The position numbers and the translations under genes were made by a program. A DNA stretch of 56,975 nucleotides from Litorilinea aerophila (lineage in GTDB: Bacteria > Chloroflexota > Anaerolineae > Caldilineales > Caldilineaceae). The notes beneath the pieces were generated by a model. It saw nothing but the letters and a program-made list of their open reading frames with translations, ran no database searches and was not told where the DNA came from. Below are positions 1 to 8,050 of the stretch, piece by piece; the stretch's first letter is position 1; every line of letters begins with the position of its first letter. Where the stretch lies: contig NZ_VIGC02000036.1 of assembly GCF_006569185.2 (NCBI RefSeq), positions 1 through 56,975 on the forward strand. Reading direction: 5' to 3'.

Positions 1-3000
1 CGCCCGACCAGGAGCTGATCGATGTTTCAATCCACGCCCCCCGCGAGGGGGAGCGACCTGGTCCAGCGCCAGTCGCCATCTCCTCACGTCCCTGTTTCAA
101 TCCACGCCCCCCGCGAGGGGGAGCGACCGGTTCTCGCAGCGCCTGGACGGCATGCCGTGGGTGTTTCAATCCACGCCCCCCGCGAGGGGGAGCGACATGG
201 ACTACCTTCAGATCGCCGATGTTTCACGTGTTTCAATCCACGCCCCCCGCGAGGGGGAGCGACCAAAGTCTCTGCTGGCGAGCACACCATTCGCATTGTT
301 TCAATCCACGCCCCCCGCGAGGGGGAGCGACGCAGTGCAGGTGGCCGATGCGCACGCCGTCGATGTTTCAATCCACGCCCCCCGCGAGGGGGAGCGACGT
401 TCTGGTTTCGCCACGCCGACACCACTTGGTCAGTTTCAATCCACGCCCCCCGCGAGGGGGAGCGACGGCGCCGGGCCGCCAGGTGGCGCGGATACGGCGT
501 GTTTCAATCCACGCCCCCCGCGAGGGGGAGCGACGGCCGACCAGATTGGCCAGTTCTGGAGCACGGTTGTGTTTCAATCCACGCCCCCCGCGAGGGGGAG
601 CGACGGCCGACCAGATTGGCCAGTTCTGGAGCACGGTTGTGTTTCAATCCACGCCCCCCGCGAGGGGGAGCGACGGCCGACCAGATTGGCCAGTTCTGGA
701 GCACGGTTGTGTTTCAATCCACGCCCCCCGCGAGGGGGAGCGACGCCTGGATGCGCAAGACGCAGGCCGGCGAAGGAGAGGTTTCAATCCACGCCCCCCG
801 CGAGGGGGAGCGACCCCAAGGCCGCGTCGCGGTCGAAGAGTTTTTGGGTGTTTCAATCCACGCCCCCCGCGAGGGGGAGCGACCACCTGCCCCAGGAAAG
901 TCAACGGCAATTTTTCCAGTTTCAATCCACGCCCCCCGCGAGGGGGAGCGACTCGGCTACTACGATTACGGGAGCTCGATCACTTTGTTTCAATCCACGC
1001 CCCCCGCGAGGGGGAGCGACTTCAATCCTGGAGCATGTCAAACAGGCCATCGCTGTTTCAATCCACGCCCCCCGCGAGGGGGAGCGACGTATTGGGCACG
1101 GTGTAGCTGGCGTCGATGATGTTTCAATCCACGCCCCCCGCGAGGGGGAGCGACGTGGTGGCGGCAGCCACCTCATTTACGCCATGCCGGTTTCAATCCA
1201 CGCCCCCCGCGAGGGGGAGCGACCAACTACATCCTGGACGCCACGCCTGTCGACGATGTTTCAATCCACGCCCCCCGCGAGGGGGAGCGACCCCAAGGCC
1301 GCGTCGCGGTCGAAGAGTTTTTGGGTGTTTCAATCCACGCCCCCCGCGAGGGGGAGCGACTAAGTGCCGCCCCCGGGGCCCTGTCACTATCCGGTTTCAA
1401 TCCACGCCCCCCGCGAGGGGGAGCGACCACCTGCCCCAGGAAAGTCAACGGCAATTTTTCCAGTTTCAATCCACGCCCCCCGCGAGGGGGAGCGACTCGG
1501 CTACTACGATTACGGGAGCTCGATCACTTTGTTTCAATCCACGCCCCCCGCGAGGGGGAGCGACTTCAATCCTGGAGCATGTCAAACAGGCCATCGCTGT
1601 TTCAATCCACGCCCCCCGCGAGGGGGAGCGACGTATTGGGCACGGTGTAGCTGGCGTCGATGATGTTTCAATCCACGCCCCCCGCGAGGGGGAGCGACTG
1701 TCGGTTATCAGCAGCGGGTCACGGTGGAGCTGTTTCAATCCACGCCCCCCGCGAGGGGGAGCGACGTGGTGGCGGCAGCCACCTCATTTACGCCATGCCG
1801 GTTTCAATCCACGCCCCCCGCGAGGGGGAGCGACCAACTACATCCTGGACGCCACGCCTGTCGACGATGTTTCAATCCACGCCCCCCGCGAGGGGGAGCG
1901 ACTTAGGATAGACTGACCATGAACTACAACGAACTAGTTTCAATCCACGCCCCCCGCGAGGGGGAGCGACTGGCCGTCGCCCCTGGATCAATTCCGGTCC
2001 CGCCGGTTTCAATCCACGCCCCCCGCGAGGGGGAGCGACGCAAGGGGGGGGCCTGGATGAAGACTTCCTGGATGTTTCAATCCACGCCCCCCGCGAGGGG
2101 GAGCGACTGTCGGTTATCAGCAGCGGGTCACGGTGGAGCTGTTTCAATCCACGCCCCCCGCGAGGGGGAGCGACGTGGTGGCGGCAGCCACCTCATTTAC
2201 GCCATGCCGGTTTCAATCCACGCCCCCCGCGAGGGGGAGCGACCAACTACATCCTGGACGCCACGCCTGTCGACGATGTTTCAATCCACGCCCCCCGCGA
2301 GGGGGAGCGACTTAGGATAGACTGACCATGAACTACAACGAACTAGTTTCAATCCACGCCCCCCGCGAGGGGGAGCGACTGGCCGTCGCCCCTGGATCAA
2401 TTCCGGTCCCGCCGGTTTCAATCCACGCCCCCCGCGAGGGGGAGCGACGCAAGGGGGGGGGCCTGGATGAAGACTTCCTGGATGTTTCAATCCACGCCCC
2501 CCGCGAGGGGGAGCGACCCGGGCCGGAAAATGTGACAACACTCCCCACAGAGTTTCAATCCACGCCCCCCGCGAGGGGGAGCGACGCCCAGGAGGTACTT
2601 CGGGGCCCCTTCCCGATGGGCGTTTCAATCCACGCCCCCCGCGAGGGGGAGCGACTGACCGGCTGTCGTTGCTCAGCTAACCCACCCAGCCGTTTCAATC
2701 CACGCCCCCCGCGAGGGGGAGCGACATGAGATTGTCATAATCTCCAACGCCGTCATTGAGTTTCAATCCACGCCCCCCGCGAGGGGGAGCGACACCGGCT
2801 GTCGTTGCTCAGCTAACCCACCCAGCCGTTTCAATCCACGCCCCCCGCGAGGGGGAGCGACCCCAGAGCCGTCACATACTCACTTACGGCACTCAGTTTC
2901 AATCCACGCCCCCCGCGAGGGGGAGCGACCTCCACTGCCTCAACGTATGGCTGCGCCTTGCGGGTTTCAATCCACGCCCCCCGCGAGGGGGAGCGACACA

Positions 3001-4569
3001 CCGGCAAAACGGACCACGGCGGCTCCGCACTGTTTCAATCCACGCCCCCCGCGAGGGGGAGCGACTATACCGCGGCGGACGTGGTGGAGATATCGCGCCA
3101 GTTTCAATCCACGCCCCCCGCGAGGGGGAGCGACCCACCGGCCAGGCCGCGGTGTTGTGCTCCGGACTGTTTCAATCCACGCCCCCCGCGAGGGGGAGCG
3201 ACTTCCAGGTGCCGACTCAGGTCGGCGTACCGGCAGTTTCAATCCACGCCCCCCGCGAGGGGGAGCGACCCCACCGGTCAAGGCCAAAATCTCTACGGTC
3301 ATCGTTTCAATCCACGCCCCCCGCGAGGGGGAGCGACCCCCGGCGTCGCCCAGGCTGCGGCCGTAGATGCGTTTCAATCCACGCCCCCCGCGAGGGGGAG
3401 CGACTCCACGGCCACCAGCTCTCCGTCTACCACGTCAGCGTTTCAATCCACGCCCCCCGCGAGGGGGAGCGACACATATTCCCTGGGGCTGGCGATCAAT
3501 TTGCGGGTGTTTCAATCCACGCCCCCCGCGAGGGGGAGCGACGCCACGGCGTCATCATTAACTACGGCGTGTACCTGGGTTTCAATCCACGCCCCCCGCG
3601 AGGGGGAGCGACAACCGGCGGATGATATGCCAGGCATCAAAGAGCAGTTTCAATCCACGCCCCCCGCGAGGGGGAGCGACGGGACCTCAATCAGCCCCCG
3701 CCGCAGCGCCCAGAAGTTTCAATCCACGCCCCCCGCGAGGGGGAGCGACTCACGTCGGGGGGAGGGGGGGGCTACCAGAGGCGTTTCAATCCACGCCCCC
3801 CGCGAGGGGGAGCGACGCCCGTTCCCACTATCGCTGATCCGATTCCCATCGTTTCAATCCACGCCCCCCGCGAGGGGGAGCGACCCACGCCCTCGTTGCC
3901 ATCGCCCTCCTCCTGGAAGTTTCAATCCACGCCCCCCGCGAGGGGGAGCGACTTCAATCTCCGTGTTCCCAGCCACCAATTTCAATGTTTCAATCCACGC
4001 CCCCCGCGAGGGGGAGCGACACCCCTGCCCGCCGGATGGCTCGAGCCACATCCCACGTTTCAATCCACGCCCCCCGCGAGGGGGAGCGACTTCGTGTTTT
4101 CGTCGTCCTCCACGTCGTCGAGCAGTTTCAATCCACGCCCCCCGCGAGGGGGAGCGACTTCACGTCGGGGGGAGGGGGGGGCTACCAGAGGCGTTTCAAT
4201 CCACGCCCCCCGCGAGGGGGAGCGACTGGAGTTCGCAGTGCTCTGGTGGAGGTTTGGAGGATGTTTCAATCCACGCCCCCCGCGAGGGGGAGCGACTCAC
4301 GTTGTCCCGGATTTCGGACACGGTGCCTAAGTTTCAATCCACGCCCCCCGCGAGGGGGAGCGACTCGAAATGGTGGCCGGGGTCCACAATCTCACGTAGG
4401 TTTCAATCCACGCCCCCCGCGAGGGGGAGCGACTGCCCGCCGATAGCAACAGGTTTCCGACAAGCGGGTTTCAATCCACGCCCCCCGCGAGGGGGAGCGA
4501 CGGACTGGGACACCCTGGCCAACTGGGACCCGGCGGTTTCAATCCACGCCCCCCGCGAGGGGGAGCGAC
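1..4569 (-). CRISPR. Type I-C CRISPR array, 67 repeats, truncated at the left window edge
   Basis: The 34-nt repeat begins GTTTCAATCC and ends GGGAGCGAC on the plus strand. It occurs 67 times, the first at 24-57 and the last at 4536-4569, and I saw no variant copy. The 66 complete spacers are 32-36 nt, and bases 1-23 are part of another spacer, so the array continues to the left. Read on the minus strand the repeat ends GTGGATTGAAAC, the usual 3' end of I-C repeats. Transcription is therefore leftward, with the leader after cas2 and the newest spacers near 4536. Many leader-distal spacers are repeated, leaving about 51 distinct ones. Open frames through the array come from the repeat and are not genes. 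Confidence 0.99.
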
Positions 4570-4570
4570 C

Positions 4571-4613
4571 GCAATATCTAGGGGCCAAAGCTCACCAACA
4601 CCCTAGATATTGC
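4571..4613. repeat. 13-bp perfect inverted repeat at the leader-repeat junction
   Basis: The left arm GCAATATCTAGGG (4571-4583) and the right arm CCCTAGATATTGC (4601-4613) are exact reverse complements with a 17-nt loop. Only one base separates the left arm from the first repeat. It could be a leader-anchoring protein site or a hairpin in the pre-crRNA leader. The function is inference. Confidence 0.85.
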
Positions 4614-4652
4614 CCATCGAGACTCAATCACTTGCCATAACATCCTCCAACA

Positions 4653-4680
4653 GTCATACAACCGCTCGTTGTGGAAGCAA
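4653..4680 (-). promoter_or_regulatory. Possible pre-crRNA promoter in the leader
   Basis: On the minus strand TTGCTT (4675-4680) and TATGAC (4653-4658) are separated by 16 nt, giving a partial match to sigma-70 -35 and -10 boxes. Transcription would begin near 4646 and include the inverted repeat before the first CRISPR repeat. The match is weak. Confidence 0.3.
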
Positions 4681-4686
4681 AACGGC

Positions 4687-4727
4687 TGCGAACCCCTGGC
4701 GGAAGGCATGGTCACTTCCGGTTCGCA
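4687..4727 (-). terminator. Two-part hairpin just downstream of cas2
   Basis: TGCGAAC (4687-4693) pairs with GTTCGCA (4721-4727), and inside it CGGAAG (4700-4705) pairs with CTTCCG (4715-4720). On the minus strand the hairpin starts 12 nt after the cas2 stop and is followed shortly by TTTT. It could terminate or attenuate the cas transcript before the leader. The T run is short, so a true terminator is uncertain. Confidence 0.35.
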
Positions 4728-4738
4728 CCTGCACCACT

Positions 4739-5029
4739 TCAGGCAATCAGCGGCCCTTCCAAATCAATGCTTGCCTTTGTGCCCACATGCTCCACCCGGT
4801 TTCGCCACTCGTTGCCGAGATAGTAGAAACGCAGACTGTCCCGTTCGGGATCTATCAACCCAACTAGGCGATGCTTCAACTGTTTCATCTGGGCCGCATC
4901 GACCAGGCATTCGAAGACCGAATTCTGGACCCGTTGCCCAAAATTCCGACATTGCTTTGCGACCAAACGCAGACGCCGCTTGCCGGCTTCGCTTGTCGTA
5001 TTCACATCGTAGGTAATCAAGACCATCAT
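4739..5029 (-). CDS. cas2: CRISPR-associated endoribonuclease Cas2
   Basis: Cas2 is the small structural partner of Cas1 in the spacer-integration complex. The 96-residue product has the family length and starts MMVLITYDVNT, the first ferredoxin-fold strand with the conserved Asp at about residue 8. It also has the FGQRVQNSVFEC segment, which matches the typical Cas2 RVQ-SVFE motif. The gene is the last of the cas operon, 23 bp after cas1 and next to the leader, as in other I-C loci. A second ATG follows the first directly, so the start is uncertain by one codon. Confidence 0.97.
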   Translation of the reverse strand: MMVLITYDVNTTSEAGKRRLRLVAKQCRNFGQRVQNSVFECLVDAAQMKQLKHRLVGLIDPERDSLRFYYLGNEWRNRVEHVGTKASIDLEGPLIA

Positions 5030-5052
5030 CGCGCCTTCCTCCTGCTACGTGC

Positions 5053-6084
5053 CTAATTCCAGAAGAACGGGGGGTATGCGTCTAGATCCCCGCGCACATA
5101 CCGGGCCAACAGGGAGGCCTGTACATGGGGGAGCAATCCAAAGGGAATGCGTTCTTTCAAGAAGGGATGGAGAATCTCTTCCTGCTTGCGCTTCTGCCAG
5201 GCCACCAACACCTCCTTTCGGGTTCTGTCATCCATCAAGACGCCGCCACTCTCCTTTTGCGTGAACCCCTTGCCGCTAATCTGCTTGCGATTGACCAACG
5301 AGAGAGCCAGCCGATCGGCCAGGACCGGGCGCAATTCTTCCATCATGTCCAGAGCCAGTGAGGGACGTCCAGGTCGATCTGCGTGCAAGAAGCCCACATA
5401 GGGATCCAGCCCCACGGTCTCCAGCGCCGAGGCAACCTCATAGGTCAGCAGGGTATAGAGGAAGGAAAGGAGAGCGTTCATGTTGTCCTGCGGAGGGCGT
5501 CGAGTACGCGCCTCAAAGGCAAATGCCTCCCGTTGGTGGAGAACCAGTTGCCCGAAGACCCGGAAGTACCGGCTGGCCGCATTGCCCTCGAGTCCGCGCA
5601 ACGTCTCGACGGTTGCCCCCGCCTGGACAGACTGCAGCATCTGTTTCAAGAAGTCAGAGGTGGCCCGCAATTCCGACACGTCGACAAGCAAGGCATGGTC
5701 ACGAATTGCCCGGTTGATGACGGTGCGGCAATTGGCGATCTTGCCCAGCACCATGGATGTGGCAATCGATGCACAGGCGGATTCACATTGGGAGAGTTCG
5801 TATTGCTTCTTGCGCAGCAACAGATTGCCCTTCTGCCTGCCAGTCACCCGCGCCAGAAACCGCCCATTTGGCCTGAGAAAGCACAAACCGATATTGCGTT
5901 CTGCGCATGCCCCCATAAGCGCCGGGCTCACGCCTGGGTAGTTGAAGCAGACGATGTTCTCCAGGTTGTGTAGTGGCAGGCGCATGGCTGTTGTGTCGTC
6001 CCGCTTGACCACGACATTTTCACCATCCAAGGAGAGGTAGGCTTCAGGTGTGGTGACGTAGAGGATATTCCCCAGCTTTTTCAT
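5053..6084 (-). CDS. cas1: CRISPR-associated integrase Cas1 (type I-C)
   Basis: Cas1 is the metal-dependent DNA integrase that inserts prespacers at the leader-repeat junction together with Cas2 and Cas4. The 343-residue product is the usual I-C size. The presumed metal ligands are visible: Glu166 in LRGLEGNAASRYF, His234 in GFLHADRPG, and an acidic group at DMMEE (246-250). A GGGGA ribosome-binding sequence precedes the ATG, and the gene starts only 3 bp after the cas4 stop, so the two are co-transcribed. No truncation or missing active-site residue is seen. Confidence 0.97.
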   Translation of the reverse strand: MKKLGNILYVTTPEAYLSLDGENVVVKRDDTTAMRLPLHNLENIVCFNYPGVSPALMGACAERNIGLCFLRPNGRFLARVTGRQKGNLLLRKKQYELSQCESACASIATSMVLGKIANCRTVINRAIRDHALLVDVSELRATSDFLKQMLQSVQAGATVETLRGLEGNAASRYFRVFGQLVLHQREAFAFEARTRRPPQDNMNALLSFLYTLLTYEVASALETVGLDPYVGFLHADRPGRPSLALDMMEELRPVLADRLALSLVNRKQISGKGFTQKESGGVLMDDRTRKEVLVAWQKRKQEEILHPFLKERIPFGLLPHVQASLLARYVRGDLDAYPPFFWN

Positions 6085-6087
6085 GCG

Positions 6088-6756
6088 CTATCCCCTTTCG
6101 ATCTGCTGGCGGATATAGGCGGAGGCCGGCATGGCTTCGCCCTGTAGACGGGGCAGGCAGATGTCCGCCAGGGAACAGGATTTGCACCCCTTGAAAGGCT
6201 TGACCTTGGGCGTGTACCCTCGCTGGAAGTAGGTGTGCATTTCCTGGGCTGCGCGACGCACCCGATCCCGCAATGCCTCGGTCAGCTCCACGGTGACACG
6301 ACGGCGGACCTGACCGTAGTAGAGATAGCCCACGGGAATCGAGACGGCCAGCATTTCTTCCAGACAGAGGGCCTGGGCACACAGTTGAGCTTCATCGCTC
6401 GGCTCAAGTTTCTTCTTGCCGCGCTTGTATTCCACTGGGGCGGGCAAGTACGTACCCTGGTATCCAGGCAGGTGGACACCTTGGGCCGACTCGCTGAACT
6501 CCACCACGTCACACACACCGAAAAGCCCGAGCGAGGTCGAGGCCACGGGTACCGAGCGGGCGACGATCACCCCCTTTCGCTTTTCCGTAAAGGAGGGATC
6601 GTCCACCCGCGTGTGGAGAATTCGCCCCTCGGCGGTGAGCGCATTCTCCTGCCACTGCCGTTCGACATGGATCAGCGCCCACTGCCGGCGACAGAAGAGA
6701 AAGTGTTGAATGCCTGAAAGCGGCAGCAACTCCTCGGGACTGTATGTGGTGGTCAT
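6088..6756 (-). CDS. cas4: CRISPR-associated exonuclease Cas4
   Basis: Cas4 is a RecB-like nuclease with an iron-sulfur cluster that trims prespacers and helps choose those with the correct PAM. The 222-residue product has all the expected ligands: Cys22 in the N-terminal FCRRQW motif and Cys191, Cys194 and Cys200 near the C-terminus for the cluster. The nuclease residues His48, Asp83, Glu109 and Lys111 (VEYKRG) are present too. It lies between cas7 and cas1 in the standard I-C order with gaps of 14 and 3 bp. Confidence 0.96.
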   Translation of the reverse strand: MTTTYSPEELLPLSGIQHFLFCRRQWALIHVERQWQENALTAEGRILHTRVDDPSFTEKRKGVIVARSVPVASTSLGLFGVCDVVEFSESAQGVHLPGYQGTYLPAPVEYKRGKKKLEPSDEAQLCAQALCLEEMLAVSIPVGYLYYGQVRRRVTVELTEALRDRVRRAAQEMHTYFQRGYTPKVKPFKGCKSCSLADICLPRLQGEAMPASAYIRQQIERG

Positions 6757-6770
6757 GGTTATCCCATGGG

Positions 6771-7634
6771 CTATTCGCCCTCAATGACCTCACACTTCAG
6801 TCCGGGCAATTCTCGCAAGGTGATCTCATAATCTTCAATGGAATTGGGCGTTTCCACCTTCGGCGCCACGGTCAGCAAGCGATGAACTTTCGCAGACGAG
6901 TACTGACCGTTGGGGCTGTTGTGTTCCCACCAGTAGAGCCTGTAGACTTCCATGCTGCCTTCAGGGCGGGCGGATGAAGCATCGTTGCGAAACAGGGTTC
7001 TCAACGCTTCTTTGATCGCCTGCGCGTCGTCGTCAGAGAAGCCCGTCAGGGAGGCCAGTTGTGGGTTCATGCTGCCGAAGAAAACGTAGACACCATGGTC
7101 GATCCGGTGTTTCATGCCCATTGTGTCGGAGGCGCGTTTCGTTCCATCGTCTTCCCCGCTGACGCTCTTGGTGATCTGGATGCTTGTCATCCGGTCCAGC
7201 ACAGGTGACACGGAGAATGCGGGATGGATCGAGACCGGGCCGCGAATGCCCACCGATACGCCCTCACCTCTTCTTCCGCCGCTGTAGGCGAAGACCTGCC
7301 CAAAGGCCCGAACATCGATCCACTTCTCACAGACTGCTTTGCGGAATTCTTTCTCGTCCTTCCACTTCGCCTTTGGGATCTCGCCCTCGGCTCGCTTGCG
7401 CAGGCTTGGATAGTCGTCCAATTTGCTGTCATCAGGTTGTACAAAGACGAGATAGCGCGGATCCATCATCAGGCGGTTTCTGATCTTCCGCTTGATGGCG
7501 ACGTCTGAGATCTCGCCGTAGCCGTCGTAGTTGTAGCGGGGACGGTTACCGTTCATGGGATCGCCGTTCGGATTGGCGTTCTTGACGTTGACAATCACGG
7601 CGAAGTCGATTTTCTTGCTTAGAGTAGCCATCAT
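6771..7634 (-). CDS. cas7: Cascade backbone protein Cas7 (Csd2, type I-C)
   Basis: Cas7 forms the helical backbone that holds the crRNA spacer in the I-C Cascade complex. The 287-residue product opens with an RRM-like strand followed by NANPNGDP and NGNRPR, the hallmark of Csd2/Csh2 proteins. It continues with EISDVAIKRKIRNRL, as in I-C members. Two adjacent ATG codons could start it. The first has GGAG at good spacing. It begins 8 bp after the cas8c stop, so the two are co-transcribed and probably translated together. Confidence 0.97.
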   Translation of the reverse strand: MMATLSKKIDFAVIVNVKNANPNGDPMNGNRPRYNYDGYGEISDVAIKRKIRNRLMMDPRYLVFVQPDDSKLDDYPSLRKRAEGEIPKAKWKDEKEFRKAVCEKWIDVRAFGQVFAYSGGRRGEGVSVGIRGPVSIHPAFSVSPVLDRMTSIQITKSVSGEDDGTKRASDTMGMKHRIDHGVYVFFGSMNPQLASLTGFSDDDAQAIKEALRTLFRNDASSARPEGSMEVYRLYWWEHNSPNGQYSSAKVHRLLTVAPKVETPNSIEDYEITLRELPGLKCEVIEGE

Positions 7635-7642
7635 GGATTCTC

Positions 7643-8050
7643 CTATTCGTTGGTAGAGTGTTCGTCGCTGGAATCTGCTTCAGAGGTTGCGTCGGCTCGG
7701 CTGGTGCGAAGATACTCACGTTGGCAGTGATAACCCAGCAGGAATTCGCCGCTCAAGCGTTTGTCGCTGGTGAAATCAGCGGGGTCGAACAAGGCAATCA
7801 CTTCATCGATCATCTGTTCGCGCCTCCAGGTCTTCTGCTTGCCAAGCCTGGCCTTGTACGGCGCCAAAGCCAGCTCGATTGTTCTCCAAGTGCTGTACGG
7901 GCGTTCGGCGAAGCGCGCCATCAGGCGCGCGGCGTTGGTCTGGCGCTTCTCTCCAGCTTCGTTCAACGCCCATTCTTCCAGGTTGTCTGCCAAGGCGAGC
8001 AACCTGCCGTAGAGATAGTCTCTGGTCGTTCTGGTTGAGTCCAGTGCCAT
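7643..8050 (-). CDS. cas11c: Internal in-frame Cas11c small subunit within cas8c
   Basis: Type I-C systems are known to make their small subunit from an internal start inside cas8c. Here codon 515 of cas8c is an ATG (8048-8050) preceded at 9 nt by a perfect AAAGGAG (8060-8066), far better than chance would suggest inside a coding region. The product would be 135 residues beginning MALDSTRTTRDYLYG, mostly helical by inspection, and close to the size reported for Cas11c. It would line the Cascade belly and stabilise the non-target strand. Protein production is inferred from the ribosome site and family knowledge. Confidence 0.8.
   Translation of the reverse strand: MALDSTRTTRDYLYGRLLALADNLEEWALNEAGEKRQTNAARLMARFAERPYSTWRTIELALAPYKARLGKQKTWRREQMIDEVIALFDPADFTSDKRLSGEFLLGYHCQREYLRTSRADATSEADSSDEHSTNE

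Larger units (their letters stand above)
4570..4738 (-). promoter_or_regulatory. CRISPR leader
   Basis: This 169-bp AT-richer stretch lies between the cas2 stop and the first (newest) repeat. It has no open frame. It contains a 13-bp perfect inverted repeat that touches the first repeat, a possible promoter, and a hairpin just after cas2. The repeat orientation and the position downstream of cas2 identify it as the leader, where Cas1-Cas2-Cas4 integrates new spacers and the pre-crRNA begins. Confidence 0.85.

Noticed and set aside
221-229. GTTTCACGT resembling the start of an extra CRISPR repeat
   Set aside because: It is the end of the spacer at 197-229. The full repeat begins at 230 and no second repeat body follows the GTTTCACG.
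22-4640. Long open frames on both strands across the CRISPR array, up to 560 codons
   Set aside because: They are made of the repeat read in different frames, with products showing the same short peptide every 22-23 residues. No ribosome sites support them.
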